This document shows, in pieces, positions 44,934 through 53,169 of a stretch of 64,000 nt of DNA. Position 1 is the stretch's first letter. The number at the start of each line of letters is the position of its first letter. The position numbers and the translations under genes were made by a program. The DNA comes from JANWVO01 sp037446555 (GTDB lineage Bacteria > Acidobacteriota > Terriglobia > Bryobacterales > Bryobacteraceae): contig JBBIIK010000007.1 in assembly GCA_037446555.1 (NCBI GenBank), positions 32,518 through 96,517 of the forward strand, in the 5' to 3' direction. The notes under the pieces were generated by a model, which was not told the origin of the DNA, did not search any database, and worked only from the letters and a program-made list of their open reading frames with translations.

Positions 44934-46535
44934 TCAGAGCAACTCCTCGATGCTGTAAATCAGCCGGTCCAGCACGGCCGAGTCCGTCATCGGGTTGAAG
45001 AACACAGCCTTCCACGCAGGCAGGGCAAGCCCGTGAGCCTTGTGGCCGGCGTTGGTCGTGAAGCTCAGCCGGGCGTCCAGGCGCGGGTCGAGGTTCTTCT
45101 CGCGCTTCTCAAACAGCCGCCGGATCTCGGCGGCATAGCGGTCGAACCGGTCCGCGGGCATCTGGCCGTCGATCACGCGCTGGTAGATCTCCTTCGCATT
45201 GCGGCCCTTGGGCAGCACCCACCAGACGACGCTCGGCCCGATGGCGCCCAGGTTGAGCACCTTGCAGTATTCGAGCCGCTCCAGCCGCTGTTTGAGATCC
45301 TCGGCCAGCTCCAGCGCCCGCGCCACCAGCAACTGCCAGCCTGCCAGCCCGATGCCGTTCAGCGAGGCCATCACCGTGTAGGGGCCCAGCGCCGGGCGCG
45401 AAGTCTCCAGCGTGAACACCGCCGGGTCGCGCCGCCCGTCGGCCTCCGAAAAGTACGGCATCTCTTCGGTGGACCTCGACAGGTAGCGCAGGTCGCTGCG
45501 GCTCCTCACCAGAAACGCGCTTGCCGGATAGTGCCCCCACCCCATCTTGTGAAAGTCGATCGTGATGCTATCGACGACGCGCAGCCCTGCGGTGGCGCGC
45601 TGCGCCCGTTCGACCAGGGCGAGCGTTGGCGGAGAGAAGCCGAGTTCGTTCTGCGCCATGTCATAGGCTGTGAGGAAGCTGAGCACCCAACCCACGGCGG
45701 CGTCCACATGAAGTTGCGGGCGGGGCACGCCATGGCGGGCGGCGAAGGAGTCGAGAATCCCGCGGATCGAAACGATGTCGTCGATGCCGGAGGAGTCCGT
45801 GGTGCCGAAGGTGGCGGTAACAAAAGCCACTCGCGCGCCCTCCGCGTGCAGCTCCTCCAGCTTCTCCTCGAGCACGTCGAGGCGCATAGCGAACGTCTCG
45901 TCCGTGGGGAGGGCGTGCAGGTTCTTCGTGCCGAGCCCCAGCCAGCCGGCGAGAGTGAGGTTCGAATAGTGGGCGGCTTCAGAGACAATTCCGGCGATTC
46001 TTGTTCCAGCCAGACCGTTGTGCATGGCCCCGGGACAGGTCTTCTCGATCCCCAGCTTGGCGCCGTAAAGGTTCGAGACAGTGCCTCCCATGGTGAACAC
46101 TCCCCACGGATCCTCGATGTGGTAGAAGAGCAGGTTCGCCAGCGCGGTGACGGCCTTGATCTCCAGCTCGTTGGACCGTTGGCTATAGGTGTCCGTGCAG
46201 AGGTTTGGATTCTTCAGCAGGCACGCCAGCGCCCCCACCAGCGACGCGTAGCTTGCCGGCCCCTTGACGTTCTCCAGGTGCAGCGGGCTGAACCAGCCGT
46301 CTGTGCCCCAGAAGTAGGGGAACACGGCGTCACGCGCGTCCTTCAGGTTGCCGGGCAGCACGTGGATCTCCGGATTGGCCTGCGCCGTCTCGTAGTTCTG
46401 GGCCATGTGCGCCGACGGCGGCAGGGCGGTCTCGGCCTGCACGGCCATCAGGAATTCGCGGAAGATCGACGTGATCAGCTCGGGATCGCAGGTGAAGAAG
46501 TTGTCGATGATCTGGCCGTAAAGCTTCTGATCCAT
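44934..46535 (-). CDS. PLP-dependent group II decarboxylase
   Basis: A 533-residue aminotransferase-fold enzyme. FTMGGTVSNLYGAKLG (PLP phosphate loop), FVTATFGTTDSSGIDDI, HVDAAVGW (Asp and Ala pairing with the ring) and the PLP Lys in DFHKMGWGHYPASAFLV are characteristic of glutamate, tyrosine and aromatic amino acid decarboxylases. It is longer than glutamate decarboxylase (about 466) and closer in length to the pyridoxal-dependent decarboxylases often annotated as tyrosine decarboxylase-like; the substrate cannot be read. A TAGACT hexamer about 34 nt upstream of the start might be its -10. Confidence 0.9.
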   Translation of the reverse strand: MDQKLYGQIIDNFFTCDPELITSIFREFLMAVQAETALPPSAHMAQNYETAQANPEIHVLPGNLKDARDAVFPYFWGTDGWFSPLHLENVKGPASYASLVGALACLLKNPNLCTDTYSQRSNELEIKAVTALANLLFYHIEDPWGVFTMGGTVSNLYGAKLGIEKTCPGAMHNGLAGTRIAGIVSEAAHYSNLTLAGWLGLGTKNLHALPTDETFAMRLDVLEEKLEELHAEGARVAFVTATFGTTDSSGIDDIVSIRGILDSFAARHGVPRPQLHVDAAVGWVLSFLTAYDMAQNELGFSPPTLALVERAQRATAGLRVVDSITIDFHKMGWGHYPASAFLVRSRSDLRYLSRSTEEMPYFSEADGRRDPAVFTLETSRPALGPYTVMASLNGIGLAGWQLLVARALELAEDLKQRLERLEYCKVLNLGAIGPSVVWWVLPKGRNAKEIYQRVIDGQMPADRFDRYAAEIRRLFEKREKNLDPRLDARLSFTTNAGHKAHGLALPAWKAVFFNPMTDSAVLDRLIYSIEELL

Positions 46536-46754
46536 ATTCGCAGGCGCCTTCGCCGCAGGCGCGGCATCTCCAGTCTAGCGCCCGCGCAAGCGGCGGGCCG
46601 GACGGGCGAATCCGTTGGAAGCGCTATGTCTCTGGAGCCGCACGCGACCTCTCTGCCTCCGGGGCGCCAGAGAGCTTGGGGCCTGGCCGGATCAGGGTAG
46701 CCCCGGGGAGGGGCCAGGATCAATGGGCCGTCAACTTTCTTCGGATGTGTTCCA
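46536..46754. other. Intergenic stretch without a supported gene
   Basis: Between the decarboxylase and cupin genes, both on the minus strand. It contains short GC-rich inverted repeats (for example CTCTG...CAGAG near 46660 and a GGCCCC...GGGGCC pair) and a TAGACT hexamer, but no clear terminator, riboswitch or gene. Confidence 0.4.
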
Positions 46755-47108
46755 CTACCGCGCAATGCTCGTTCTGGGGCTGAAAAGCACGATCTCCGCC
46801 CCGTGCGCCGATGCCACGCTGTGGCCCGGCGGAACATAGAACAGATCACCGGCGGATACCAGTTCCGTCGATCCATCCCCATAGCTGACCGTGATCCCGC
46901 CCTCCAGTACATACCCCCAATGCGGGGAGTGACAAAGGTTGCCTTCGAGTCCCTGAAGGAGCTGAGCGATATCGGTTCCGGCCCCGAAGGAGAAGTACTC
47001 CCCCGCCATCTTGCCGTAGCCCGTGGCATCTCCGAATCCGGTGATCTGCCGCGCCACCGCGCCGGGAACGCTCAAGGCCGCGGGGATGTCGTTTTTCGCA
47101 ATTCGCAA
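46755..47108 (-). CDS. Cupin-domain protein
   Basis: A 117-residue single-domain cupin: the first motif region is GNLCHSPHWGYVLEGGITV and the second GDLFYVPPGHSVASAHGAEIV, with two His in motif 1 and one His in motif 2 as possible metal ligands. I take a TTG start at 47108, because GGAGG stands 9 nt upstream while no ATG is available. A promoter with a palindrome in its spacer lies immediately upstream. Could be a small sensor or a dioxygenase/isomerase; not determinable. Confidence 0.82.
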   Translation of the reverse strand: MRIAKNDIPAALSVPGAVARQITGFGDATGYGKMAGEYFSFGAGTDIAQLLQGLEGNLCHSPHWGYVLEGGITVSYGDGSTELVSAGDLFYVPPGHSVASAHGAEIVLFSPRTSIAR

Positions 47109-47128
47109 GTCAGTAAACCTCCGCGGAT

Positions 47129-47157
47129 ACAATACCAGTCGGTATAGTCTGAGGCAA
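47129..47157 (-). promoter_or_regulatory. Promoter of the cupin gene with a palindrome in the spacer
   Basis: TTGCCT (47157-47152), a 17-nt spacer and TATTGT (47134-47129). The spacer and -10 overlap ATACC-AGTC-GGTAT (47132-47145), a short palindrome of the type bound by TetR-like repressors. The predicted transcript start falls at the edge of the GGAGG ribosome-binding site. Confidence 0.5.
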
Positions 47158-47214
47158 GGCACCCGCAGCATGGCGGATGCGCGACGGTAGAGTGACTGCG
47201 AGCAGCCAAGGATG

Positions 47215-47249
47215 AAATGGAAAGGGCGGCCCCACATGGGAGGCCGCCC
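47215..47249 (-). terminator. Rho-independent terminator after rpsT
   Basis: On the minus strand GGGCGGCC, a 10-nt loop, GGCCGCCC, then TTTCCATTTC. It lies 25 nt after the rpsT stop and separates it from the cupin transcript. Confidence 0.8.
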
Positions 47250-47273
47250 GGGAATGGATACAGCGTGCTTGCG

Positions 47274-47555
47274 TCAGGCCTGCGGGGCAATCCCCTCGAG
47301 GGCCTTGAGCCGCTTGTGCAAGCGGCTCTTGTAGCGGGAGGCGGTGTTGTCTTTGATAACGCCCCATTTGGCGGCGCGGTCAATGAGCGAAAAAGTCTTC
47401 GGCATCAGCTTGGCGGCGGCAGCCGCGTCCTTCTGCTCCAGGGCGCGGCGCAAGGCCCGGATGGCGTGGCGCATCCGCGACTTGCGGATCTTGTTGACAG
47501 CCGTGCGCCGCTTCGTGATGCGCATTCGCTTCAGTGAAGAGTAATGGTTAGCCAT
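47274..47555 (-). CDS. rpsT: 30S ribosomal protein S20
   Basis: Ninety-three residues, mostly basic alpha helix: SSLKRMRITKRRTAVNKIRKSRM, IRALRRALEQKDAAAAAKL, FSLIDRAAKWGVIKDNTASRYKSRL, the standard S20 architecture that binds 16S rRNA during 30S assembly. It is transcribed away from recA with its own promoter and terminator, so it is a single-gene unit. Confidence 0.97.
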   Translation of the reverse strand: MANHYSSLKRMRITKRRTAVNKIRKSRMRHAIRALRRALEQKDAAAAAKLMPKTFSLIDRAAKWGVIKDNTASRYKSRLHKRLKALEGIAPQA

Positions 47556-47600
47556 GGATGTCTACAGACAGTCTTCTTCCAGCAAACTGTGACTCCTCTC

Positions 47601-47630
47601 ATCATAACCGACCCCGGGGCCGCCGGTCAA
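47601..47630 (-). promoter_or_regulatory. rpsT promoter
   Basis: TTGACC (47630-47625), an 18-nt GC-rich spacer and TATGAT (47606-47601) on the minus strand; expected start near 47594. Confidence 0.72.
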
Positions 47631-47744
47631 AATGGGGGCACGCCCCCCCAGGCAGGAATTCGGGTGAGATCTTCCCGGCGCGGCCCCTACCAGCTAAACT
47701 GAAACAGATTCTCGCAACCTGCCCGGATTTGCGGGAACTTCTGC

Positions 47745-47750
47745 TATACT
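47745..47750 (+). promoter_or_regulatory. -10-like element of recA
   Basis: TATACT; the start would be near 47757, giving a leader of about 22 nt with GGAGA 6 nt before the ATG. No good -35 is present, and I could not find a symmetrical SOS operator. Confidence 0.5.
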
Positions 47751-47778
47751 GTAAAAGATTACACACTGGAGACCCACG

Positions 47779-48855
47779 ATGCCCCTTGACGAGAAGGAAA
47801 AGCAGCGCCTGCTGGCGGTCACGCTCGGCAACATCGAGAAGCAGTACGGCAAGGGGATCATTCAGCGGCTGGGCTCGCATGAAGCCGTCATCCCTGTCAG
47901 CGTGATCCCGTCGGGCTCGGTGTCGCTGGACTACGCCCTCGGCGTGGGCGGCTTCCCGCGCGGGCGCATCATCGAGATCTTCGGTCCGGAATCCTCCGGC
48001 AAGACGACCATCGCTTTGCAGGTGGTCGCGCAGGCGCAGAAGGCGGGCGGCATGGCCGCTTTCGTCGATGTCGAGCACGCGCTTGACCCGGTCTACGCCA
48101 AGAAGCTCGGCGTCGACGTCGACAACCTGCTGGTCTCTCAGCCCGATTACGCCGAGCAGGCGCTGGAGATCACGGCGGCTCTTATCAGTTCCAATGCCAT
48201 CGATGTCGTCGTTGTGGACTCCGTCGCCGCCCTAGTTCCCAAAGCCGAACTCGACGGCGAGATGGGCGATTCGTTCGTGGGCGTGCAGGCTCGCCTGATG
48301 TCGCAGGCCATGCGCAAGCTCACCGGCATCGTGGCCAAGTCGAACACCTGCCTCATCTTCATCAACCAGATCCGCGAAAAGATCGGCGTGATGTTCGGCA
48401 ATCCGGAAACCACGACCGGCGGCCGCGCCCTGAAGTTCTACTCCAGCGTGCGGCTCGACATCCGCCGCATCGCCGCCATCAAGGACGGCGACAACGTCAC
48501 TGGCAACCGCACCAAGGTCAAGGTGGTGAAGAACAAGCTCGCCCCGCCCTTCCGCGAGGCCGAGTTCGACATCATGTACGGCGAGGGGATCAGCATCACC
48601 GGCGACCTGCTCGACACCGCCGTAATTCAGAACATCGTCGAGAAGAGCGGCTCCTGGTACAGCTATAGCGGGGAGCGCATCGGACAGGGGCGGGAGAACG
48701 CCCGGCAGTTCCTTAAGGACCACCCCGAGATGCTCGCGCAAATCGACGCCCAGGTCCGCGCCGCCCTCGGCCTCGCCGCCCCCAAGCCGAACGCCGAGCC
48801 CGCGCCCCCGCCGGAACCCGTCAAGGCCGGCGGCGCGCGCTCGGCCCGCGCCTGA
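47779..48855 (+). CDS. recA: Recombinase RecA
   Basis: A 358-residue RecA: YGKGIIQRLG, Walker A FGPESSGKTTIALQ, the catalytic Glu in AFVDVEHALDP, Walker B VVVVDSVAALVP, L1 loop SQAMRKLTG, L2 segment EKIGVMFGNPETTTGGRALKFYSSVR, and a short Pro/Ala-rich acidic-poor C-terminal tail. Motif order and length are normal. It mediates strand exchange and LexA cleavage in the SOS response; control here could not be read. Confidence 0.98.
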   Translation: MPLDEKEKQRLLAVTLGNIEKQYGKGIIQRLGSHEAVIPVSVIPSGSVSLDYALGVGGFPRGRIIEIFGPESSGKTTIALQVVAQAQKAGGMAAFVDVEHALDPVYAKKLGVDVDNLLVSQPDYAEQALEITAALISSNAIDVVVVDSVAALVPKAELDGEMGDSFVGVQARLMSQAMRKLTGIVAKSNTCLIFINQIREKIGVMFGNPETTTGGRALKFYSSVRLDIRRIAAIKDGDNVTGNRTKVKVVKNKLAPPFREAEFDIMYGEGISITGDLLDTAVIQNIVEKSGSWYSYSGERIGQGRENARQFLKDHPEMLAQIDAQVRAALGLAAPKPNAEPAPPPEPVKAGGARSARA

Positions 48856-48864
48856 AGCGCCTGC

Positions 48865-49917
48865 TCAATCCGCCGGACACGCTTTTTCGATCGACTCCGC
48901 CGGCGCCAGCCAGGCTTCATACTCCACGACGGCACGAGTACGCGCGGGAATCCACCGGTAGCCCTGCGCCCCGAACAGCCCCCCGCGTTCGATCATCGCC
49001 CGGCGGCTCTCGGGAAACGGCGAGACACCAAATTCCATCCCCCGCGTGAGCGTCGCCCCGTTCCACGGCGGCGCCGTCCGCGAGAAGTTCTCTTCCCAGA
49101 TGCCGAGCCACGGAAAGTCCGCCTGCCGCCACGCATAGCCGAGTGCCAGCCTCATCCCTGGGTTCCATGCAACAAACCACGCCCGCTCCCGCGCCGGGTC
49201 CATCCAGTGGGTGGAGAATGCGCCCGAAACCGGACGGCTCGTAAAGACCTGCATATCTTCCACCGAGCCGTCCAGGCACGGCACAAGCGGCCAATCGAAC
49301 TCGGCGCCGGTCTGCATGTACCCCTTGCCGCCGGTGAAGTCGTGTTCGATGACCTTGGAACGCGTGGCCGTGGTGCGGAACAGCGTCTTGCCTTTCTCGA
49401 GAAACGGCGGCCCCAGCGCCACGTGCTGCGTCCACGCGATCGGGCGGTCCCAGCAAGACAGGTTCTCCACCGTCTCCCGGATCACCAACCGCCGGGCGCC
49501 GCGGCGCAGGCGGATGCTCCGCTCGAAGCCAAGCTGAGAATTCGGCAGCACAGTGCGCTGAATCAGCGCCTCTTCCGTCACGCCGGTTTCGAAAACAGCG
49601 GCGCCCGCCTCGCCGTGCACGATCATCCCCGCGGCGGCTTCTTCCTCGCTGGGCGCGCCGAACAGATCCAGGCAGAGGTTATGACCCAGGATGCCCGCCA
49701 GCAGGCGGCTTTCCGCGTTGTTGCCGTATTCGGGATGCCGCGCCGGGTCGTAGTCGGAAGGCTCGATGGGGGGCCATGGCGGCGTCCACAGCGGGTTGAC
49801 GCCGGTGGCAAGGTCGCGGATGGCGGCGATGTGGCCGCCTTCCACGGTGACGATCACTTCCAGGTGTTCGTTGGCCAGGCGGGCGGCGCGCCGCCCGAGA
49901 TATGTCGTGTGGCTCAT
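48865..49917 (-). CDS. Uncharacterised protein, galactose-mutarotase-like beta-sandwich
   Basis: About 350 residues; predicted almost wholly beta. The opening YLGRRAARLANEHLEVIVTVEGGHIAAIRDLATGVNPLWTPP-type layout, with the surface turn GGHIAAI, matches aldose-epimerase/mutarotase-like proteins, as do RTVLPNSQLGFERSIRLRRGARRLVIRETVENL and the central WTQHVALGPPFLEKG (a His in the place where mutarotases have an active-site His). No family assignment is certain. The stop is convergent with recA, 9 nt away. Confidence 0.72.
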   Translation of the reverse strand: MSHTTYLGRRAARLANEHLEVIVTVEGGHIAAIRDLATGVNPLWTPPWPPIEPSDYDPARHPEYGNNAESRLLAGILGHNLCLDLFGAPSEEEAAAGMIVHGEAGAAVFETGVTEEALIQRTVLPNSQLGFERSIRLRRGARRLVIRETVENLSCWDRPIAWTQHVALGPPFLEKGKTLFRTTATRSKVIEHDFTGGKGYMQTGAEFDWPLVPCLDGSVEDMQVFTSRPVSGAFSTHWMDPARERAWFVAWNPGMRLALGYAWRQADFPWLGIWEENFSRTAPPWNGATLTRGMEFGVSPFPESRRAMIERGGLFGAQGYRWIPARTRAVVEYEAWLAPAESIEKACPAD

Positions 49918-49954
49918 GGCAGCTTCGCCGATCCACTCTACCTGAGCCGGGCGC

Positions 49955-49997
49955 AAAGAGAAAGGCGGCGGCAGTCCCTCTTGGGAACCGCCGCCGC
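49955..49997 (-). terminator. Terminator of the molybdoenzyme operon
   Basis: On the minus strand GGCGGCGG pairs with CCGCCGCC, with an inner CCC/GGG pairing, followed by TTTCTCTTT. It begins about 26 nt after the catalytic subunit stop. Confidence 0.8.
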
Positions 49998-50020
49998 CCG
50001 GCTGGCAGAGTGGAGGAGAT

Positions 50021-53011
50021 TCAGGCTTTCACAACGTAGACCCGCGTGTCATAGAACACCGCGCTGCCGCCGACCACATCGCTCAGCGGAGAACGCAGAT
50101 GCGGATCCACGACCATGGCCGAGTTTGCATGGATGCCGCGCCCGCGCCGCTCGTCGGGCAACACCGCCTGCCCGCCGATGTACTGCACCGAGGAGCCGTA
50201 GGCGAAGTGGCCCCAGCCGAGTTCAAACGTCACCACGCCCGGACGGATCCGGCTCGTCACCCGCACCTTCCCGCGCAACGGCTTCGTGTTTCCGTGGCCG
50301 AGATCCCACTGCGCGTCCGGGTTCCATGCGGAGAGGACGAACACCTCGTCGCCGTCCTTCAACCCGAGCTTCTGCGCATCGAGCGTGCTCATCTCAACGA
50401 AGTTTTCGGGCTGGATGTCGGTGAGCCAGTAGTCGGCGATCGTGCGGCTCTTGGTGTGGAGCATGTTCCGGTTGGTGATCAGGTGGAACGGCGCCTCGCG
50501 GTAGTCAAGCGGCCGGCCCAGCGCGTCCTGAATGGGCAGATACGTGGGCACGCCAGAGAGGTATTTGCCCGTCAGGGAGTTTCGCGTGCTGGCGGCTTTC
50601 TCGTGATACAGGTCGACGAGCTTGCCGTACTTGTTGGCCACCTGATCGCCGCTCCACGCCTTGTCGTAGGGCAGCCAGCGTCCGCCGCGGTTGAGCACGC
50701 AAACCACTTTGCGCCACCACTGCGAACCGACGGCCTGCTGCCATTTCTCCGGGTCAAAGACGCTCTTCGGGAGGTGTTTGCGGGCGTTCAGAAAGATCGC
50801 CATCTCCTCGTCGGAGGCGTCGGGGCAGATCTCCGAACCAGAGCTCGAATTGCCGAAAGCAATATCGGCCACCATCCTGAGGTAGTAGTCCTCGGGCCGC
50901 TTCAGATCCCCGCCGCCGAAGCCGCCCGGGCCCCAACCAGGCAGTTGCAGCCGTTCGGCGAGCGCGAGGAACAGCGCCTCGATCGACACCGGCATCTCCT
51001 CGCCATAAATGCGCACCGTCTCGGTTGGTGGCGCGACGGCGGGCTGGCGCACAGGCGATACACGGTGCGCGATGGACGGGTGCGTGCGGTGGAACTCCCA
51101 CCGCTCCAGATAGGTCAGGTCCGGGAAGATGTAGTCGGCGTAGAGGGACGTCTCGCCGATCGTGATGTCGCTGGCGATGAACAGCGGGAGCTTGTCCGTG
51201 TCTGGCAGGATCGGGATCAGGGAGTGGCCCGCGGGCAGCGCGTACACGGGCGAGCCCATGTACAGCATCAGGATCTTGATCGGGTACCGATAGGCGTCGC
51301 CCGCCGACGGGATCACCTCCTGATAAACATCGCTGGCGAGCGGATACCACGGCCGCTTGGCCGGATAGCCGTTGAAGATGGTGCTCTTCTCGTAACTGGC
51401 GCCGCCGCGGATGATGTCGATGCCGAATGGCGACTTCTTGGCTGGGTGGTCGCCGAGTTGGAACGGACGCCCCGTGCCGCCGGTCTCGCCATAGGTGCCG
51501 CCACCATTGATAAGCCCGCCCTTCCAGTCCAGGTTGCCGATCAGCGTGTTCAGCGCACCCATCGTGGCCAGCACGTTGTAGAACCCGTTGGTGTGCTGCG
51601 ACACGCCGCGGTGAATCTCCACCACCGCCTTCTTGCCATGGGAAGTGAACTCGTTCGCCAGGGCGATGATGTCGGAGGCGCTGACGCCAGCAATGGCAGC
51701 CCAACCGTAGATGGTGTTCTTGAGCGCCTCTTCGCGGAGGAGATGAAGGCCGCTCTTCACACGGATGCCGTTGATCGTCGTGTCCACGAACAGGTCGCCT
51801 TCCACCGCCGCCGAAGCGTCATCGCTCTTGAAGGCCACCGGCTGGCCGTAGCGCATGGCGACGAACGTGTCGGCATCGCCCGCCAGCCCGGCCTCGGAAG
51901 CGCGCAGGAAAGCGCCCGCCGTTCCGTCGTCCCGGATCTTCACCAGCCACGCCGCGTTCGACCACGTGGGCTCGCCGTCCGCCGTGGCAGCAGCCTTGTT
52001 GCAGTTCTCCAGATAACGGCGGTCGAAGCGTTCGTTCTCGAGGATCCACTGGATCATCGCCATCGCGACCGCCGCGTCCTGCCCCGGCTTCACGGGCAGC
52101 CATTTCCATGCTTTCGCGGCGATCTTGGAGTGGCGTGGATCGATCACCGCCACCTTCATTCTTCCGCTGGCGATCCCGCGCGTGAGCTTCGGCGCCTTCA
52201 GCGGCGGGCCATAGTTCCCCTCCAGAACGTTCGCGCCCCAGAAGATCACAAACTCGGCGTTCGACAGGTCGGCTATCCAGTATGCCTTGGCGCCGCCGGT
52301 GAACGTGCCGCCGCTCGGCTGTTCCGACATCGCCTTCCCGGCGAAATAAATCGACCCCTGGCACACAGTCGTGTGGCCGTGGCCGTTGTTCGAGCCGAAG
52401 CTGTCCTTCACGAACCGCAGGAAGAAGTCCTGACGGCCTGCCCTCAGGCGCCCCCAGTTGAATACGAACTGGTTGTTCTTCGGACCAAAATCGGGATGGT
52501 CGGGATCAATCAAGGTGCCGAGCAAGTCCTTGTGTTTCTCCTTGAACTCGGCCACCGTCATCTTCTTGCTCTGGATCAGGGCCACGTCGGCGGCCATCGC
52601 CTTGAACGCCGCCGGATCCTTCAGCGCGTAAAGTTCCCGGAAGCCCGTCACGGTCTTCCCGCCGTCCTGCGGGAACAGAACGCCACCCTCGACGATCTCG
52701 GTCACAGCCTGCTCGAACGGGATGGTGACCCACTTGCCTTCGCCTCGGGCGCCTGCGCGCTTCAGCACCTTCGTAATCCGGTAGGGATCGTAGGTGGATT
52801 GCAGCCCCGCCTGGCCCTTCGGGCAGATGTGGTCCTGGATGCGAGCCGCCTGCGATGCCGGCGTGTTCCAGTCAATGTGCGGATCCATGGCGCGAGGACC
52901 GTAAGCATTGCCCTCGATCTTCACCGCCACCCCGTCCTGGATGCGCACCTTGGTCCCACAGCCCGTGTTGCATTGCAGGCAGGTCGTGTAGATATAGCGC
53001 GACGGATCCAC
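50021..53011 (-). CDS. Molybdopterin oxidoreductase catalytic subunit (TtrA-like), separated from its Tat leader
   Basis: The mature frame encodes 996 residues of a DMSO-reductase-superfamily enzyme. The N-terminal [4Fe-4S] ligands are C11, C14 and C18 with C63 in DHICPKGQ. A Mo-ligand candidate is C217 in HTTVCQGSIYFAGKAM. The segments SDITIGETSLYADYIFPDLTYLERWEFHRTHPS-like (50-residue region around residue 620) are close to tetrathionate reductase TtrA and related ~1000-residue enzymes. In-frame initiation is possible only at GTG 53011; the Tat signal is in another frame (next entry). Likely electron acceptor or donor (tetrathionate, arsenate or other) is unknown. The iron-sulfur subunit gene lies just upstream; no membrane subunit gene is in the window. 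Confidence 0.88.
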   Translation of the reverse strand: MDPSRYIYTTCLQCNTGCGTKVRIQDGVAVKIEGNAYGPRAMDPHIDWNTPASQAARIQDHICPKGQAGLQSTYDPYRITKVLKRAGARGEGKWVTIPFEQAVTEIVEGGVLFPQDGGKTVTGFRELYALKDPAAFKAMAADVALIQSKKMTVAEFKEKHKDLLGTLIDPDHPDFGPKNNQFVFNWGRLRAGRQDFFLRFVKDSFGSNNGHGHTTVCQGSIYFAGKAMSEQPSGGTFTGGAKAYWIADLSNAEFVIFWGANVLEGNYGPPLKAPKLTRGIASGRMKVAVIDPRHSKIAAKAWKWLPVKPGQDAAVAMAMIQWILENERFDRRYLENCNKAAATADGEPTWSNAAWLVKIRDDGTAGAFLRASEAGLAGDADTFVAMRYGQPVAFKSDDASAAVEGDLFVDTTINGIRVKSGLHLLREEALKNTIYGWAAIAGVSASDIIALANEFTSHGKKAVVEIHRGVSQHTNGFYNVLATMGALNTLIGNLDWKGGLINGGGTYGETGGTGRPFQLGDHPAKKSPFGIDIIRGGASYEKSTIFNGYPAKRPWYPLASDVYQEVIPSAGDAYRYPIKILMLYMGSPVYALPAGHSLIPILPDTDKLPLFIASDITIGETSLYADYIFPDLTYLERWEFHRTHPSIAHRVSPVRQPAVAPPTETVRIYGEEMPVSIEALFLALAERLQLPGWGPGGFGGGDLKRPEDYYLRMVADIAFGNSSSGSEICPDASDEEMAIFLNARKHLPKSVFDPEKWQQAVGSQWWRKVVCVLNRGGRWLPYDKAWSGDQVANKYGKLVDLYHEKAASTRNSLTGKYLSGVPTYLPIQDALGRPLDYREAPFHLITNRNMLHTKSRTIADYWLTDIQPENFVEMSTLDAQKLGLKDGDEVFVLSAWNPDAQWDLGHGNTKPLRGKVRVTSRIRPGVVTFELGWGHFAYGSSVQYIGGQAVLPDERRGRGIHANSAMVVDPHLRSPLSDVVGGSAVFYDTRVYVVKA

Positions 53012-53159
53012 GGGCTTCAGCGCCCCGGGGAGCGGCTTCCGCCGCCTGCGCCTGCTCGACCCGTGCCAGCATCGCGCCGCCCAGCAGCGCTCCCGCCAGC
53101 ATCTCCCGCCGCCCCGTCTTCTGTTCCATCTGGCTCTTCAGGTTTTTCTCGTTCGTCAT
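53012..53159 (-). pseudogene. Out-of-frame Tat leader of the molybdoenzyme catalytic subunit
   Basis: The ATG at 53159 opens a frame reading TGRREMLAGALLGGAML, a twin-arginine signal with RREML core, then AQAAEAAP. Around 53021-53040 the mature protein continues in the frame shifted by one base (KPLPGALKPVDPS before SRYIYTTC). One inserted base, or two deleted, near the CCCCGGGG run accounts for the shift. This can be a true mutation or a sequencing/assembly error. Confidence 0.8.
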
Positions 53160-53169
53160 GGCATCCTCC

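Noticed and set aside
46536..46754. Riboswitch or regulatory RNA upstream of the decarboxylase gene
   Set aside because: Several GC stems occur but none match a known riboswitch core, and such stems are expected in this base composition.
47700..47778. LexA/SOS box upstream of recA
   Set aside because: I found no symmetrical operator of a known type; the stretch GAACTTCTGCTATACTGTAAAAG is suggestive but not palindromic.
53021..53040. Programmed ribosomal frameshifting to join Tat leader and molybdopterin domain
   Set aside because: No recognised slippery heptamer or +1 site with a stop codon lies at the junction; simple mutation or sequence error is more economical.
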